Assembly: GCA_026129305.1 (NCBI GenBank)
Contig: JAHCII010000007.1
Span: 26,441-90,440 of the forward strand
Source: Anaerolineales bacterium
GTDB taxonomy: Bacteria > Chloroflexota > Anaerolineae > Anaerolineales > UBA11579
Reading direction: 5' to 3'
DNA length: 64,000 bases
The notes beneath the pieces are model-generated. The model was not told the origin of the DNA and did not search any database. It saw nothing but the letters and a program-made list of their open reading frames with translations. This document shows, one piece after another, positions 16,528 through 24,745 of this stretch (within the stretch, counting starts at the first letter, position 1; each line of letters starts with the position of its first letter). The position numbers and the translations under genes were made by a program.

Positions 16528-17445
16528 CTAGCGCGTCCAAAACGAATAGGCCAGCAAATAGCTGGCGGCAACGCTGAGCGCCACGGCGTTGAGCGTCAGC
16601 GCGCTCCAGTGCGGGCGCATACCGTCGCCAATGCGGCCCAGGTACCAAACCTGCATCAGGGCCAGCGGCAGGCTGAGCCAGGGCGGGAAGGCGATGGCAG
16701 CGGGCAGGCCGGCGACGAAGGCCGCCGCGAAGAGCGCGTACGCAATGAAGACACAGGCATGGTGCATTTGCAGGCCGCGCTGCCAGCCCAAGCGCACCAA
16801 CAGGGTTTGCTTATCCGCCTTCAGGTCGCTGGCATAGTCAGGGAATTCCAAGGCCAGCATGGAGGCGAAGGTCAGCATGGTGAGCGGGAAGGTGCTGAGC
16901 GCCAACAGGCGATGCAGCTCGCCGGCCTGCAAGGCAAAACCGAGCGCCGGCAGCAGGTTGGCCAGCAGGACCACGGTGGTCAGCTCGCCGTAGCCGCTGC
17001 TGGCCAGGCGCACGGGCGGCACCGAGTAGAGCAGCGCCCCCAGGGCGATCAGCAAGAGGAGCAGGCTGACCAAGGGGGACACGACGCCCAGCAACAACAG
17101 CGTGAGGGTTACCAGGGCAGTCAGTGTCAGCATGCTGTAGGCGGCGGCCAGCGCCACCACCGGGCGCAGTTGGCCCGGGCCAGCACCCAGCACGCCGCTG
17201 CCGCCGGAAAACGGGGTGCGCTGCGGGTTAAGCGCGTCGCCAGGGTAATCGAAGTACTCATTAAGGTAGTGGGTGGCCAACTGCAGGCTGCTGACCCACA
17301 GCTGGCCCAGCAAGGCCAGGGTCCAATCGATGCTGACTCCCAGGTAGCGGGCAATGCCCAGACCCAAGGCGTAGTTCAGCACCCCGCCCAGCAAAAAAAG
17401 CGGTCGAGAGAGGCGCAGGAACAAAACCAGGGGATTGGCGCTCAT
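16528..17445 (-). CDS. UbiA-family prenyltransferase, MenA-like
   Basis: This 305-residue protein has about eight or nine membrane helices. The first Asp-rich motif is NEYFDYPGDALNPQRTPFSGGSG (residues near 65-87, Mg-prenyl-diphosphate site) and the second is FPDYASDLKADKQTLLVRLG. The sequence fits 1,4-dihydroxy-2-naphthoate polyprenyltransferase (MenA), which makes demethylmenaquinone, better than CtaB or chlorophyll synthase. Other UbiA substrates cannot be excluded because no other men gene is in the window. It starts 4 nt after the cupin gene, so the two are probably co-transcribed. Confidence 0.8.
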   Translation of the reverse strand: MSANPLVLFLRLSRPLFLLGGVLNYALGLGIARYLGVSIDWTLALLGQLWVSSLQLATHYLNEYFDYPGDALNPQRTPFSGGSGVLGAGPGQLRPVVALAAAYSMLTLTALVTLTLLLLGVVSPLVSLLLLLIALGALLYSVPPVRLASSGYGELTTVVLLANLLPALGFALQAGELHRLLALSTFPLTMLTFASMLALEFPDYASDLKADKQTLLVRLGWQRGLQMHHACVFIAYALFAAAFVAGLPAAIAFPPWLSLPLALMQVWYLGRIGDGMRPHWSALTLNAVALSVAASYLLAYSFWTR

Positions 17446-17449
17446 GGGC

Positions 17450-17842
17450 TTAGCCCGGCTGGTCAGCCGGGTGCGCTTCGCTGTGGGTGCTTAGCACCAG
17501 CAGGCGGGCCGGGCTGGCCGCCTGCAGAGTGCAGGCCACGCCAAACGGCAGCAGCAGACCCTGCGGCTGGGCGGCGTCCAGCGTCAGGCTGACTACCGCG
17601 CCGTGGGAGGGGGACTGCGGGCGGCGGTCCTCCAACTGCAGTTGGACTTGGCCATCCAGCGCGAAGCAGATGCGGTCGGCCTCGCCGCGCAGGCCGGCGT
17701 TGTGCACCTGGCCGGCCGCCAGGGTCAGCAGGTCCAGCCGGCCAAAGCGGCGCAGCAGGTGCTGCTGGTTGCTGAGCAGGCTCAGTTGACCGTCCGCGGC
17801 TTCCAGCGGGAAAAGCAGCATATCGTAAATTCCTGAGGGCAT
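17450..17842 (-). CDS. Small RmlC-like cupin protein
   Basis: This 130-residue single-domain cupin contains ICFALDGQVQLQLED and PQGLLLPFGVACTLQA, reminiscent of sugar ketoisomerases of the FdtA/WxcM group. The metal or catalytic His pair normally found before the first beta motif is missing, so activity is doubtful and a binding role is possible. The start is placed at the ATG at 17842. TATAAT (17855-17850) lies 7 nt upstream with no Shine-Dalgarno, which argues for a leaderless mRNA and against the longer frame to 17899. Confidence 0.55.
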   Translation of the reverse strand: MPSGIYDMLLFPLEAADGQLSLLSNQQHLLRRFGRLDLLTLAAGQVHNAGLRGEADRICFALDGQVQLQLEDRRPQSPSHGAVVSLTLDAAQPQGLLLPFGVACTLQAASPARLLVLSTHSEAHPADQPG

Positions 17843-17914
17843 GCGCAGGATTATAACGGGCGGCGCAGGCCGGCGTTCCGTGTTACAAAGTGAGCTCAAA
17901 TCTCAAGGAGTTGC

Positions 17915-18781
17915 ATGAATACCGGTCTTCTGTACATTACTACCGCATTGTTTTGGGGGCTAACCTGGCTGGCGATGAAGTTCCAGCTGGGTCAAGTGGC
18001 CCCCGAGTGGTCGGTGGTCTACCGTTTCCTCTTGGCGGCGGCGCTCTTCTTTATATATGCCTGGTGGCGCAAACTGAACCTGCGTTACAGCCTGCAGGCG
18101 CATGGTTTGATGGCCCTGCAGGGCATCCTGATGTTCGCCTTCAACTACATCCTGCTGTATTTCGCCGGCTTCAGCCTGACCAGCGGCCTGGTGGCTCTAC
18201 TGTTCTCCACGGTGGTGCTGTTCAATGTGCTGTTCGGTACGCTGATCTTGCGCAACCCTCTGCAGCCGCGCGTGCTGCTGGGCGCCCTGCTGGGCCTGGG
18301 CGGCCTGGCGCTGATCTTTGCGCCCGAGGTGCAGGGCGTGAACTTTGGCGGCGCCCAGCTGGGCGGCATTCTGCTGACCCTGGGCGGGGCGGCCTCGGTC
18401 TCGCTGGGGCAAATGACGGCGGTGCGTAACCAGCGCCACCAGATCCCGGTGGTGCAACTGAATGCGTACAGCATGCTGTACGGCGCCCTGTTCTGTGCGC
18501 TGGTGGCGCTGCTGCGCGGCGTGCCCCCCACCCTGGAGAGCGACCCGCGCTATGTGCTCTCGCTGCTGTACCTGGCCGTCTTCGGTTCAGTGTTCGCCTT
18601 TTGGATGTACTTGACCCTGCTGCAGCGCCTGGGCCCGGACCGGGCCGGCTATGTGACCGTGCTGGTGCCGCTGGTGGCGCTGGTGGTCTCGATCTTTTAT
18701 GAAGGCCTGGAATTGGGCGCGCTGCAGTTGGGCGGCGTGGGCCTGGTCTTGCTGGGCAATGCCCTGGCGCAGAGAAAATAG
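17915..18781 (+). CDS. DMT-superfamily transporter (EamA)
   Basis: This 288-residue protein has ten predicted helices in two EamA repeats (about 5-135 and 150-285). It begins LLYITTALFWGLTWLAMKFQLG, with GLTWLAMK-type first helix and PEWSVVYRFLLAA. Members export amino acids, metabolites or drugs. The substrate is not evident. AAGGAG is well placed before the ATG. It is divergent from the cupin-UbiA pair. Confidence 0.88.
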   Translation: MNTGLLYITTALFWGLTWLAMKFQLGQVAPEWSVVYRFLLAAALFFIYAWWRKLNLRYSLQAHGLMALQGILMFAFNYILLYFAGFSLTSGLVALLFSTVVLFNVLFGTLILRNPLQPRVLLGALLGLGGLALIFAPEVQGVNFGGAQLGGILLTLGGAASVSLGQMTAVRNQRHQIPVVQLNAYSMLYGALFCALVALLRGVPPTLESDPRYVLSLLYLAVFGSVFAFWMYLTLLQRLGPDRAGYVTVLVPLVALVVSIFYEGLELGALQLGGVGLVLLGNALAQRK

Positions 18782-19086
18782 TTGTTTAGCGGATAGCTAT
18801 TAGCAACTAGCTATTAGCCGACCAGAACATATATTGCCATCAACCCATAGTACGGGCGCACGTACCCGTTATAACGCATGAAGAACGCGTAGTGGCCAGG
18901 CCTGTCCTGAGCGCAGCGAAGGGATGCCTTGTCTTCCGGATGTTGCGCCTTTAGCTGATAGCTATCAGCTATCAGCGATCAGCCGCTCTCGCCATCGCGT
19001 CGCCCGAGCGGGTACTTCAACCCTTACCTGGACGCCGGGAGCCTGACCAGCGCAGGGCTTTCGATGCCTTCTTCTGGATACAGCAC
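18782..19086. repeat. Gene-free stretch with TAGC-rich inverted repeats and a dispersed repeat
   Basis: No gene is seen here. Near the left end the motif AGCTATTAG occurs twice (about 18795-18820). Near the right end is a perfect 18-nt palindrome, AGCTGATAGCTATCAGCT (18953-18970), with further copies of the same words. Between them, 18902-18924 carries the CTGAGCGCAGCGAAG core of the dispersed repeat also present at 30891-31127. The layout suggests a decayed miniature mobile element. Confidence 0.5.
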
Positions 19087-19587
19087 CTAGCGCCACAGCT
19101 TGGGCAGCCAACGCGGCACGCGCGCCTTATAGTCGCGATAACTCTGGCCGAAGCGCTGCTCCAGCCCCGGCTCCTCTGACCAGACAAAGTAGGCGTGGTT
19201 GATGAGCGCGAAGGCCAGCGCCCACAGGACCAAGGCTGGGCTGCGCAGCCAGAGCGCCTGGCCGGCCAGCATGGCGGCCACGCCGCTGATCATCGGGTTG
19301 CGCGTATAAGCGTAGGGGCCGGCGGCCACCAGCGCCTGGGTCGGGTCCCAGGGCGCCAAGGTGCCGCGGCCTACTCTGGCGAACAAGTAGATGCACCAAC
19401 CCAGCAAGCTCAAGCCGGCCAGGAAGAGCAGCGCACCCAGGCCGCGCAACAACGGGGCGTTTGCCGCCAGGCCGCCGCATTGGTTGTACAGCAGATACGG
19501 TACAACCGCAGTGGCCATGAAAGGCAGCAGCAGGATGGAGAGCAGGTGGCGGAGGAGCATGGTGGATCGCTCTGGTTTATCCTTCAT
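19087..19587 (-). CDS. Isoprenylcysteine carboxyl methyltransferase-like membrane protein
   Basis: This 166-residue protein has four or five helices. Its C-terminal part carries the family signature GPYAYTRNPMISG and, further on, EEPGLEQRFGQSYRDYKARVPRW. The ICMT/PEMT-like superfamily methylates small or lipid substrates with S-adenosylmethionine. Bacterial members are mostly uncharacterised. The start is uncertain: the ATG at 19587 touches an AGGAGG, while the ATG at 19560 has no ribosome site. It lies 10 nt after the ABC permease genes and is probably read with them. Confidence 0.8.
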   Translation of the reverse strand: MKDKPERSTMLLRHLLSILLLPFMATAVVPYLLYNQCGGLAANAPLLRGLGALLFLAGLSLLGWCIYLFARVGRGTLAPWDPTQALVAAGPYAYTRNPMISGVAAMLAGQALWLRSPALVLWALAFALINHAYFVWSEEPGLEQRFGQSYRDYKARVPRWLPKLWR

Positions 19588-19597
19588 CCTCCTGCCC

Positions 19598-20572
19598 TCA
19601 CCCTTCTTTCAACTCCGCGCCCAACGCCGCGGGCGGGGCAGCCTGCATCAGCCCGCGCAAGGGCCGCTGCAGCGGCGCCGGCAGGCGGGCCAGCAGCTGG
19701 CCGCCCAGACGGCCGCTGACCACCAACAAGACCAGCAGCATCAGCAGCCAGGGCAGCGCATTCAAGACCACCACGGACGATTCGCCCAGGCTGCGCTGCA
19801 AGACCACCGAGATCACTGAGCGGGTCGCCACAAAAAGCAGCACGCCCAGCGCGCCGCGCAGCGGAGACCAGCCGCCGAAGATGACGATGGCCAGGGCGAT
19901 CCAGCCCAGGCCGCGGGTGTGGCCCTCGGCCCAGCCGATCTTGACGTCCAGCGAGTAGGCCGCGCCGGCCACGCCGACCAGCGCCCCGCCCAGCACCGCG
20001 TAGGCATAGCGCAGCTTGCGCACCGCCACGCCGCGGGCGAAGGCCGCCTCGGGTCGTTCGCCGGCGCTGCGCAGCGCCAGGCCGGGCCGCGAGTGAAAGA
20101 TCCACCAGGTGCTGGCCAGGGTCAGTACCAGGGCGAAGTAGACCACCAAGTCCTGGTTGAACACGATCGGCCCCAGCACTGGAATATCCTTCAACCATGG
20201 GATTGGCAGGCGCGGCACCCAGATGCCGGGCAGACGGGTGAAGTTCTGGCCCAGAAAGGCGCTCAGGCTGTCGCCCAGCAGGGTCAGCACGAAGCCGACG
20301 GCCACCTGGCTCTGGCGCAAGGCCAGGCTGCCGAAGGCCACGACCAAAGCCATCAAGGCCCCCACCCCAGCCCCGGCCAAAAAGCCCAGCAGCAGGCTAT
20401 TGCTGACATAAGCGGCGGCAAAGCCCGCCATGGCGGAGAGCAGCAGGCTGCCGTCCAGCGAAAGGTTGACCACGCCGGCGCGCTCACTGAGCGTCTCGCC
20501 GCACACGGCGATGATCAGCGGCGAAGATTGCAAGACGATCGAGGCGGCGATGGCGATCCAGTTGGCATCCAT
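19598..20572 (-). CDS. ABC transporter permease 2 (BMP/nucleoside-type importer)
   Basis: This 324-residue inner-membrane permease of the BPD_transp_2 (branched-chain/ribose/nucleoside) family has eight or more helices. It shows the typical start AASIVLQSSPLIIAVCGETLSERAGVVNLSLDG and the GLGWIALAIVIFGGW segment. With the neighbouring permease it forms the heterodimeric pore. It overlaps the upstream permease by one base (TGATG). The partner binding protein is a BMP-family lipoprotein, whose characterised relatives mostly import purine nucleosides. Confidence 0.93.
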   Translation of the reverse strand: MDANWIAIAASIVLQSSPLIIAVCGETLSERAGVVNLSLDGSLLLSAMAGFAAAYVSNSLLLGFLAGAGVGALMALVVAFGSLALRQSQVAVGFVLTLLGDSLSAFLGQNFTRLPGIWVPRLPIPWLKDIPVLGPIVFNQDLVVYFALVLTLASTWWIFHSRPGLALRSAGERPEAAFARGVAVRKLRYAYAVLGGALVGVAGAAYSLDVKIGWAEGHTRGLGWIALAIVIFGGWSPLRGALGVLLFVATRSVISVVLQRSLGESSVVVLNALPWLLMLLVLLVVSGRLGGQLLARLPAPLQRPLRGLMQAAPPAALGAELKEG

Positions 20573-21636
20573 CAGCTTTGCCTCCCGGGCGTGCGCCGGG
20601 CGGAGCGCACTTCAGACCACCAGGTCTGCAAGACTTCCCGGTTGCCAAATAAGAGCACCAGCAGCACCATCACACCGGTGAGGATGTCACCCAGCGAAGA
20701 GTGCAGCTGAGTGCGCAGCTGCAGGACAATGCTGCCGCTCAATACTGACGCAAAAAAGAAGGCCACCAGCGGCGTCCAGAACAAACGGAAAGCAGCCAAG
20801 ATCACAACCATCAACGCCAGGTAGCCGATGCCGCCGGAAATACTCTGGCGCAGGCTGTCGAACCAGCTGAGCACACGCAGCGCCCCACCCAGCCCGGCCA
20901 GCGCGCCGCAAAAGGCCATGGCCAGCAGTGTCTCCCGCCGGCTGGAGACGCCCAGCAGTCGCGCGGAGCGCGGGTTGCGGCCCAGCGCCTTGAGGCGCAG
21001 GCCCCAGCGGCTGTTGCGCAGCGCCAGCAGCACCAGGCCAAAGGCCAGCCCAGCCAGCGCTAGGGCCACCAGGCTGAAGCGCGTGCTGCCCACCAGGGGC
21101 AGCAGCGCATCGGCATGGAAGGGAGCTGTGCCGCGGAAGCTGCCGCCCTCGGGCGGCTGCCAGGGTCCCGAAATCATAAAATTGGTGAGGATCACCGCCA
21201 GGTTGTTGAGCGCCAGGCCGCCAAAGATCTCGTGCACGCCCCAACGCTTGAGCAGGCCGGCCAAGGCCGCCCACAGCGCGCCGGCGGCCATGGCGGCCAA
21301 CACTTCGAGGCTGATCTGCAGCGGCGCGGGCAGTTGCAGCGAAAGCGCCACCCAACTGGCGCCGATGGCGCCTAGAATAAATTGCCCTTCAATGCCGATG
21401 TTCCACAGGCCGGCTCGAAAGCTGACCAGCAGACCCAAGGCGCTGAGCAGCAGCGGGATCCAAAACGCCACCGTGGTCAGCAGGCGATCCTGGCTGCCGA
21501 AGGCGCCCTGCCACATGGCGCTGAAGGCTTCAGCGGGAGAGGCGCCAAAGGCCACCAGCAGCAGGCTGGTGAGCAGCAGCGCCGCCAGCACCGGGGCCAG
21601 CGTCCACAACTGAGCCAGCCAGGCAGGGCGGGTCAC
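20572..21636 (-). CDS. ABC transporter permease 1 (BMP/nucleoside-type importer)
   Basis: This 354-residue permease is of the same family as the next gene. It has an N-terminal helix, the conserved FSAMWQGAFGSQDRLLTTVAFWIPLLLSALGL, then FRAGLWNIGIEGQFILGAIG. The real start is a GTG at 21636 that overlaps the stop of the ATPase gene (GTGA). The longer frame starting at 21825 would lie in the ATPase gene and its first 60 residues have no family resemblance. Translational coupling fits a stoichiometric complex. Confidence 0.93.
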   Translation of the reverse strand: MTRPAWLAQLWTLAPVLAALLLTSLLLVAFGASPAEAFSAMWQGAFGSQDRLLTTVAFWIPLLLSALGLLVSFRAGLWNIGIEGQFILGAIGASWVALSLQLPAPLQISLEVLAAMAAGALWAALAGLLKRWGVHEIFGGLALNNLAVILTNFMISGPWQPPEGGSFRGTAPFHADALLPLVGSTRFSLVALALAGLAFGLVLLALRNSRWGLRLKALGRNPRSARLLGVSSRRETLLAMAFCGALAGLGGALRVLSWFDSLRQSISGGIGYLALMVVILAAFRLFWTPLVAFFFASVLSGSIVLQLRTQLHSSLGDILTGVMVLLVLLFGNREVLQTWWSEVRSARRTPGRQS

Positions 21637-23093
21637 GCGCCGCCCCCGATCAGGTGGCCCAGTTCGTTCAAGCTGGTCTGGCGCGCGTCCAACAGGCGCG
21701 ACATGCGCCCACCAGAGAAGACCGCGATGCGGTCGCTGCGCTCCAGGAGCTCGTCCAGATCGGCGGAGAGGAACAGGATGGCGGCGCCCTCGCGGCGGCG
21801 CAGATCCAACTGCTGCCAGATCCAATCGCTGGAGCGCAGGTCCAGGCCGCGGGTGGGATGCTCGGCCAGGATCAGCTGTGCATCGTCGGGCAGCAGGCCA
21901 AACAGTACCCGCTGCTGGTTGCCGCCGGAGAGTTCCTCCACCCGGCTGCCGGGCCGGGCGACGATCTGGTATTGCTTGATCTGCCGGCGGGTTTGGGCGC
22001 GGCTGGCGGCGCGGTCCACGAACAGGCCGTTCTGGCTGACCAGGGCCATGTGCTCCGCCAGGGTCATGCCGCTGACCAGGCCTTCTTCCAGGCGGCCGGC
22101 GGCCAGGTAATGCAGGCCCAGTTTGCGGGCGGCCAAATAGTCCAAGCGCGGCTGTCGCTGGCCCGCCAGGCGCAGCTCGCCGCCAGCCAGCGGCAGCAGG
22201 CCGGCGCAGGCCCGCAGCAGCAGTTCCTGCCCGTTGCCCTCCAGGCCGGCCAGACCCAGCACTTCGCCGGCGTGCAGGCTGAGGTCCACGGGTTGCAGTG
22301 CCAGGCGCGGCGTGCGCACCACCAGGTCACGCAGTTCCAGTTGGGGGGTGCCCGCCACCGGGCGGGGCCGGGGGGCACGCCGGGGCAGTTCGGCGAACAT
22401 CAGGTTCACCAACTTCCGGCTGGGGCAAGGCAGCTTGGCGCCGCCCACATAGTCGCCCTGGCGCAGCACGATCGCCTGGTCACACAGATCCTGCACTTCT
22501 TCCAGCTTGTGCGAGACCAAGATGAGGGTTTTGCGCTCTTTGCGGGCCAGGTCACGCAGGGAATTGAACAATACGCTCTTCTGCTCAGCGCTGATGCCGG
22601 TGGTCGGTTCGTCCAGGATCAGCAGCTGCGCGCCGCCCGAGAGCAGGCGCAGCAGTTCCAGCTGCTGGCGCTCGCCCAGGCTGAGGTCCTCGATGCGCTC
22701 GTGTGGGTGAACGTCAAAGCCATAGTGCTGGCCCAACTGGCGCAGCTGGTCTGCAGCGGTACGACGCGGGATGGCCAGGCCGCCCGGTTGGCCGAGCAGA
22801 TAATTCTCCAACACGGTGAAGGGCGGCACATCCAGCGGGTCCTGATAAAGCATGCCGATGCCGGCCGCCAGCGCATCCAGCGGGGAGCGGAATTGCTGCG
22901 GCACAGCATCGAGAAGGATGCGGCCGCTGTCCGGCGTTTGGTAGCCGGAGAGGATCTTCATCAGCGTGCTTTTGCCCGCCCCGTTCTCGCCAAGCAGGCC
23001 GTAGATCCGCCCGGCTTCAAAAGTGAGGCTGATGCCCCGGTTGGCTTGCACTGGGCCAAAACTTTTCGAGATCTTGTCGAGTTCTACGCGCAT
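21633..23093 (-). CDS. ABC transporter ATPase with two nucleotide-binding domains
   Basis: This 486-residue protein has two fused ABC domains. The first (about 1-225) has an intact Walker A, GENGAGKST, signature LSLGERQQLELL and Walker B LLILDEPTTGIS. The second (about 250-486) has a degenerate Walker A in LAGLEGNGQ, the signature LSGGNQQRV and LILAEHPTRGLDLRSS. This asymmetric layout is usual for simple-sugar and nucleoside importers (RbsA/NupO type). It energises uptake through the two permeases encoded next to it. Confidence 0.95.
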   Translation of the reverse strand: MRVELDKISKSFGPVQANRGISLTFEAGRIYGLLGENGAGKSTLMKILSGYQTPDSGRILLDAVPQQFRSPLDALAAGIGMLYQDPLDVPPFTVLENYLLGQPGGLAIPRRTAADQLRQLGQHYGFDVHPHERIEDLSLGERQQLELLRLLSGGAQLLILDEPTTGISAEQKSVLFNSLRDLARKERKTLILVSHKLEEVQDLCDQAIVLRQGDYVGGAKLPCPSRKLVNLMFAELPRRAPRPRPVAGTPQLELRDLVVRTPRLALQPVDLSLHAGEVLGLAGLEGNGQELLLRACAGLLPLAGGELRLAGQRQPRLDYLAARKLGLHYLAAGRLEEGLVSGMTLAEHMALVSQNGLFVDRAASRAQTRRQIKQYQIVARPGSRVEELSGGNQQRVLFGLLPDDAQLILAEHPTRGLDLRSSDWIWQQLDLRRREGAAILFLSADLDELLERSDRIAVFSGGRMSRLLDARQTSLNELGHLIGGGA

Positions 23094-23113
23094 GGCTTAC
23101 CTGCACCTCAGCG

Positions 23114-23158
23114 GAAAGAAAAGCAGGCCTGAGGCTCAGTTGAGCCCCAGGCCTGCTT
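23114..23158 (-). terminator. Intercistronic terminator-like hairpin between binding protein and ATPase genes
   Basis: AAGCAGGCCTG (23158-23148 on minus) pairs with CAGGCCTGCTT (23131-23121), with an inner GGCTCA/TGAGCC stem, followed by TTTCTTT. It probably reduces read-through, so that more binding protein than membrane complex is made. Confidence 0.75.
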
Positions 23159-23169
23159 GGGGAAATGCG

Positions 23170-24381
23170 TTATTGGCTCTCGCCCATGCCCTGCAGCAAG
23201 GCGGGCAGGTACCAGATCTGCTCGTCGGTGGCGCTTTGGCCGGCAGCCACATACACGGTACCGTCGCGCAGGTTGACCGGGCCGGCCCACAGGTCCACTT
23301 CGCCCGCCGCGAGCTTGGCGATGAAGTCATGCAGGTCGCTGGCGGCCTGGCCTTGCAGCGCCGGGCCGTCCAACCAACCCACATCGGTCTGGCCGGGGTC
23401 GGTTAGCGCGTCCCAGTTGGCCGCGTTCCAATCCCAGCTCTGCTCCCAGGCGCCGGCGGCCACGGACTCGGCCAAGGCCAGGTAGGCCGGACCCCAACTG
23501 AAGAAGGGCACGCCCAGGCAGAAGGCCGGCGCGCTGTCGCAGGCGTTGAGATAGTCGTAGGGCACAGCCAGGATGGCTTCATCGGCAGCGGCGCGCTGGG
23601 CGGTCACGTCGATGGCCTCGGTGGTGTCAATGCCGCTCATGATTACGTCCACACCGGTATCGAAGAAATTGTTGGCCACTTCGGTGGGGTCCAGGGTCAC
23701 GCCGGGGATATTGAACCAGAAACCGATCCAGGTCACGTCGAACTTGAGGGCCGCCGGATCCTCGCCCCGATAGGTTTCGTAGCAGTGGCGGGCGCCCAGG
23801 TAGGCTGAGGCGGTCAGGCGGATGGTTTCGTGGTTGATCAGCGGGCCGACATAACCGATGTGGCCGGTTTGGGTATTGAGGGCTGCGGCGCAGCCGGCGA
23901 TGGCCTTCATGTCTTCCATGCGGCCCATCACATTGCCCAGGTTGGCCGGGGCTTCACCGGTGCGAGCGTCATCCCCAGAGACATTAATGAAGACCACTTC
24001 GGGATGGGAGGCAGCCACCGTAGTGGTGTCTTCCTCGAATTCATCCGAAGTGGTGATGATCAGCTTGGCGCCCTGCTCCACCATGTCGGCGACCACACTG
24101 GCCACCGTGGCTTCCGGTTTGTCTGCCGGGTTGAGCGACTCGAAGACAATCACCTGACTGCCGGGCAGGTGCTCTTCCACGAAGAGGCCGCCTTCGTAGT
24201 GAGCCTGGCTCCAACCGTGATCGTTGCGCGGGCCCACCAGGATCAGGCCGATGGTCAGGCCCTCGGCGGCGGCATCCTCGCCGGCAGCCGCATCCGGCTG
24301 GCTGGCGGCTGGGGCGCAGGCGCCCAGGACCAGGGTCAGGCTGAGCAGTACAGCAAATACAACCTTTTTATGAAAAATCAC
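23170..24381 (-). CDS. BMP-family ABC substrate-binding lipoprotein
   Basis: This 403-residue protein begins with a lipoprotein signal (LTLVLGACAP, Cys about residue 21). The PF02608-type BMP domain starts TIGLILVGPRNDHGWSQAHYEGG, with later VIFESLNPADKPEATVASVVADMVEQGAKLIITTSDEF and KAIAGCAAAL. Family members bind purine nucleosides (PnrA, BmpA) or other small molecules and pass them to a two-permease importer. The start is GTG at 24381 after GGAGGAAG. The longer frame to 24447 lies inside the regulatory leader. A terminator-bearing leader precedes the gene (24480-24600). Confidence 0.93.
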   Translation of the reverse strand: MIFHKKVVFAVLLSLTLVLGACAPAASQPDAAAGEDAAAEGLTIGLILVGPRNDHGWSQAHYEGGLFVEEHLPGSQVIVFESLNPADKPEATVASVVADMVEQGAKLIITTSDEFEEDTTTVAASHPEVVFINVSGDDARTGEAPANLGNVMGRMEDMKAIAGCAAALNTQTGHIGYVGPLINHETIRLTASAYLGARHCYETYRGEDPAALKFDVTWIGFWFNIPGVTLDPTEVANNFFDTGVDVIMSGIDTTEAIDVTAQRAAADEAILAVPYDYLNACDSAPAFCLGVPFFSWGPAYLALAESVAAGAWEQSWDWNAANWDALTDPGQTDVGWLDGPALQGQAASDLHDFIAKLAAGEVDLWAGPVNLRDGTVYVAAGQSATDEQIWYLPALLQGMGESQ

Positions 24382-24479
24382 TTCTTCCTCCGTTGGAAAT
24401 GGCGAATGCGCAAAAGGGTGGCGGTTTATCGGCGCTCCGGCGATCACCCCCCATCCTGTAGCGTGACCACCCCTGGGCC

Positions 24480-24514
24480 AAAAAGAAACGCACCCTGGGC
24501 TTGCCAGGGTGCGT
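24480..24514 (-). terminator. Attenuator terminator in the BMP transporter leader
   Basis: On the minus strand ACGCACCCTGG (24514-24504) pairs with CCAGGGTGCGT (24498-24488) around a CAAGC loop, followed by TTTCTTTT. It is about 100 nt before the start codon of the binding protein, so it acts in the leader, not after a gene. Confidence 0.85.
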
Positions 24515-24600
24515 CAATTTTCTTTGACACTCCTCCCCGAGAACCACTTCGGTTGGAGGTCAGCGTCCGCATTCAGCTACTCCGCGGGTGGTCTCACAAA
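24511..24600 (-). promoter_or_regulatory. Candidate riboswitch or other attenuation leader of the BMP transporter
   Basis: On the minus strand TGACCTCC (24562-24555) can pair with GGAG-T-GTCA (24533-24525), enclosing an AACC-GAAGT-GGTT hairpin (24554-24542). A CCGC/GCGG hairpin (24586-24567) lies upstream. The segment GTGTCAA (24530-24524) can instead pair with TTGACGC (24517-24511), whose last bases are the 5' arm of the terminator. The three structures exclude one another, which is riboswitch logic: aptamer closed gives terminator (off), aptamer open gives antiterminator (on). TATGAT at about 24612-24607 may be the -10. No known riboswitch consensus was recognised. Confidence 0.5.
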
Positions 24601-24745
24601 AAATGTATCATATATGGGGGTAAAGGTCATCGTTACCGGAATATACAGGACAACGCGGCGGGTGTCAAGGGAAGCGCCCCAAATTGGCCTGCTTTTGGGC
24701 CAGGTCTTACCAAATTGCAGGCTGGCCACCAAGTAGAATGGCCGC

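Noticed and set aside
21654..23132. 492-codon plus-strand open frame rich in Gln and Ala
   Set aside because: It mirrors the two-domain ABC ATPase on the minus strand.
24448..24745. A small gene in the leader region of the BMP transporter
   Set aside because: Open frames there lack a ribosome site or family pattern and cover the hairpin structures.
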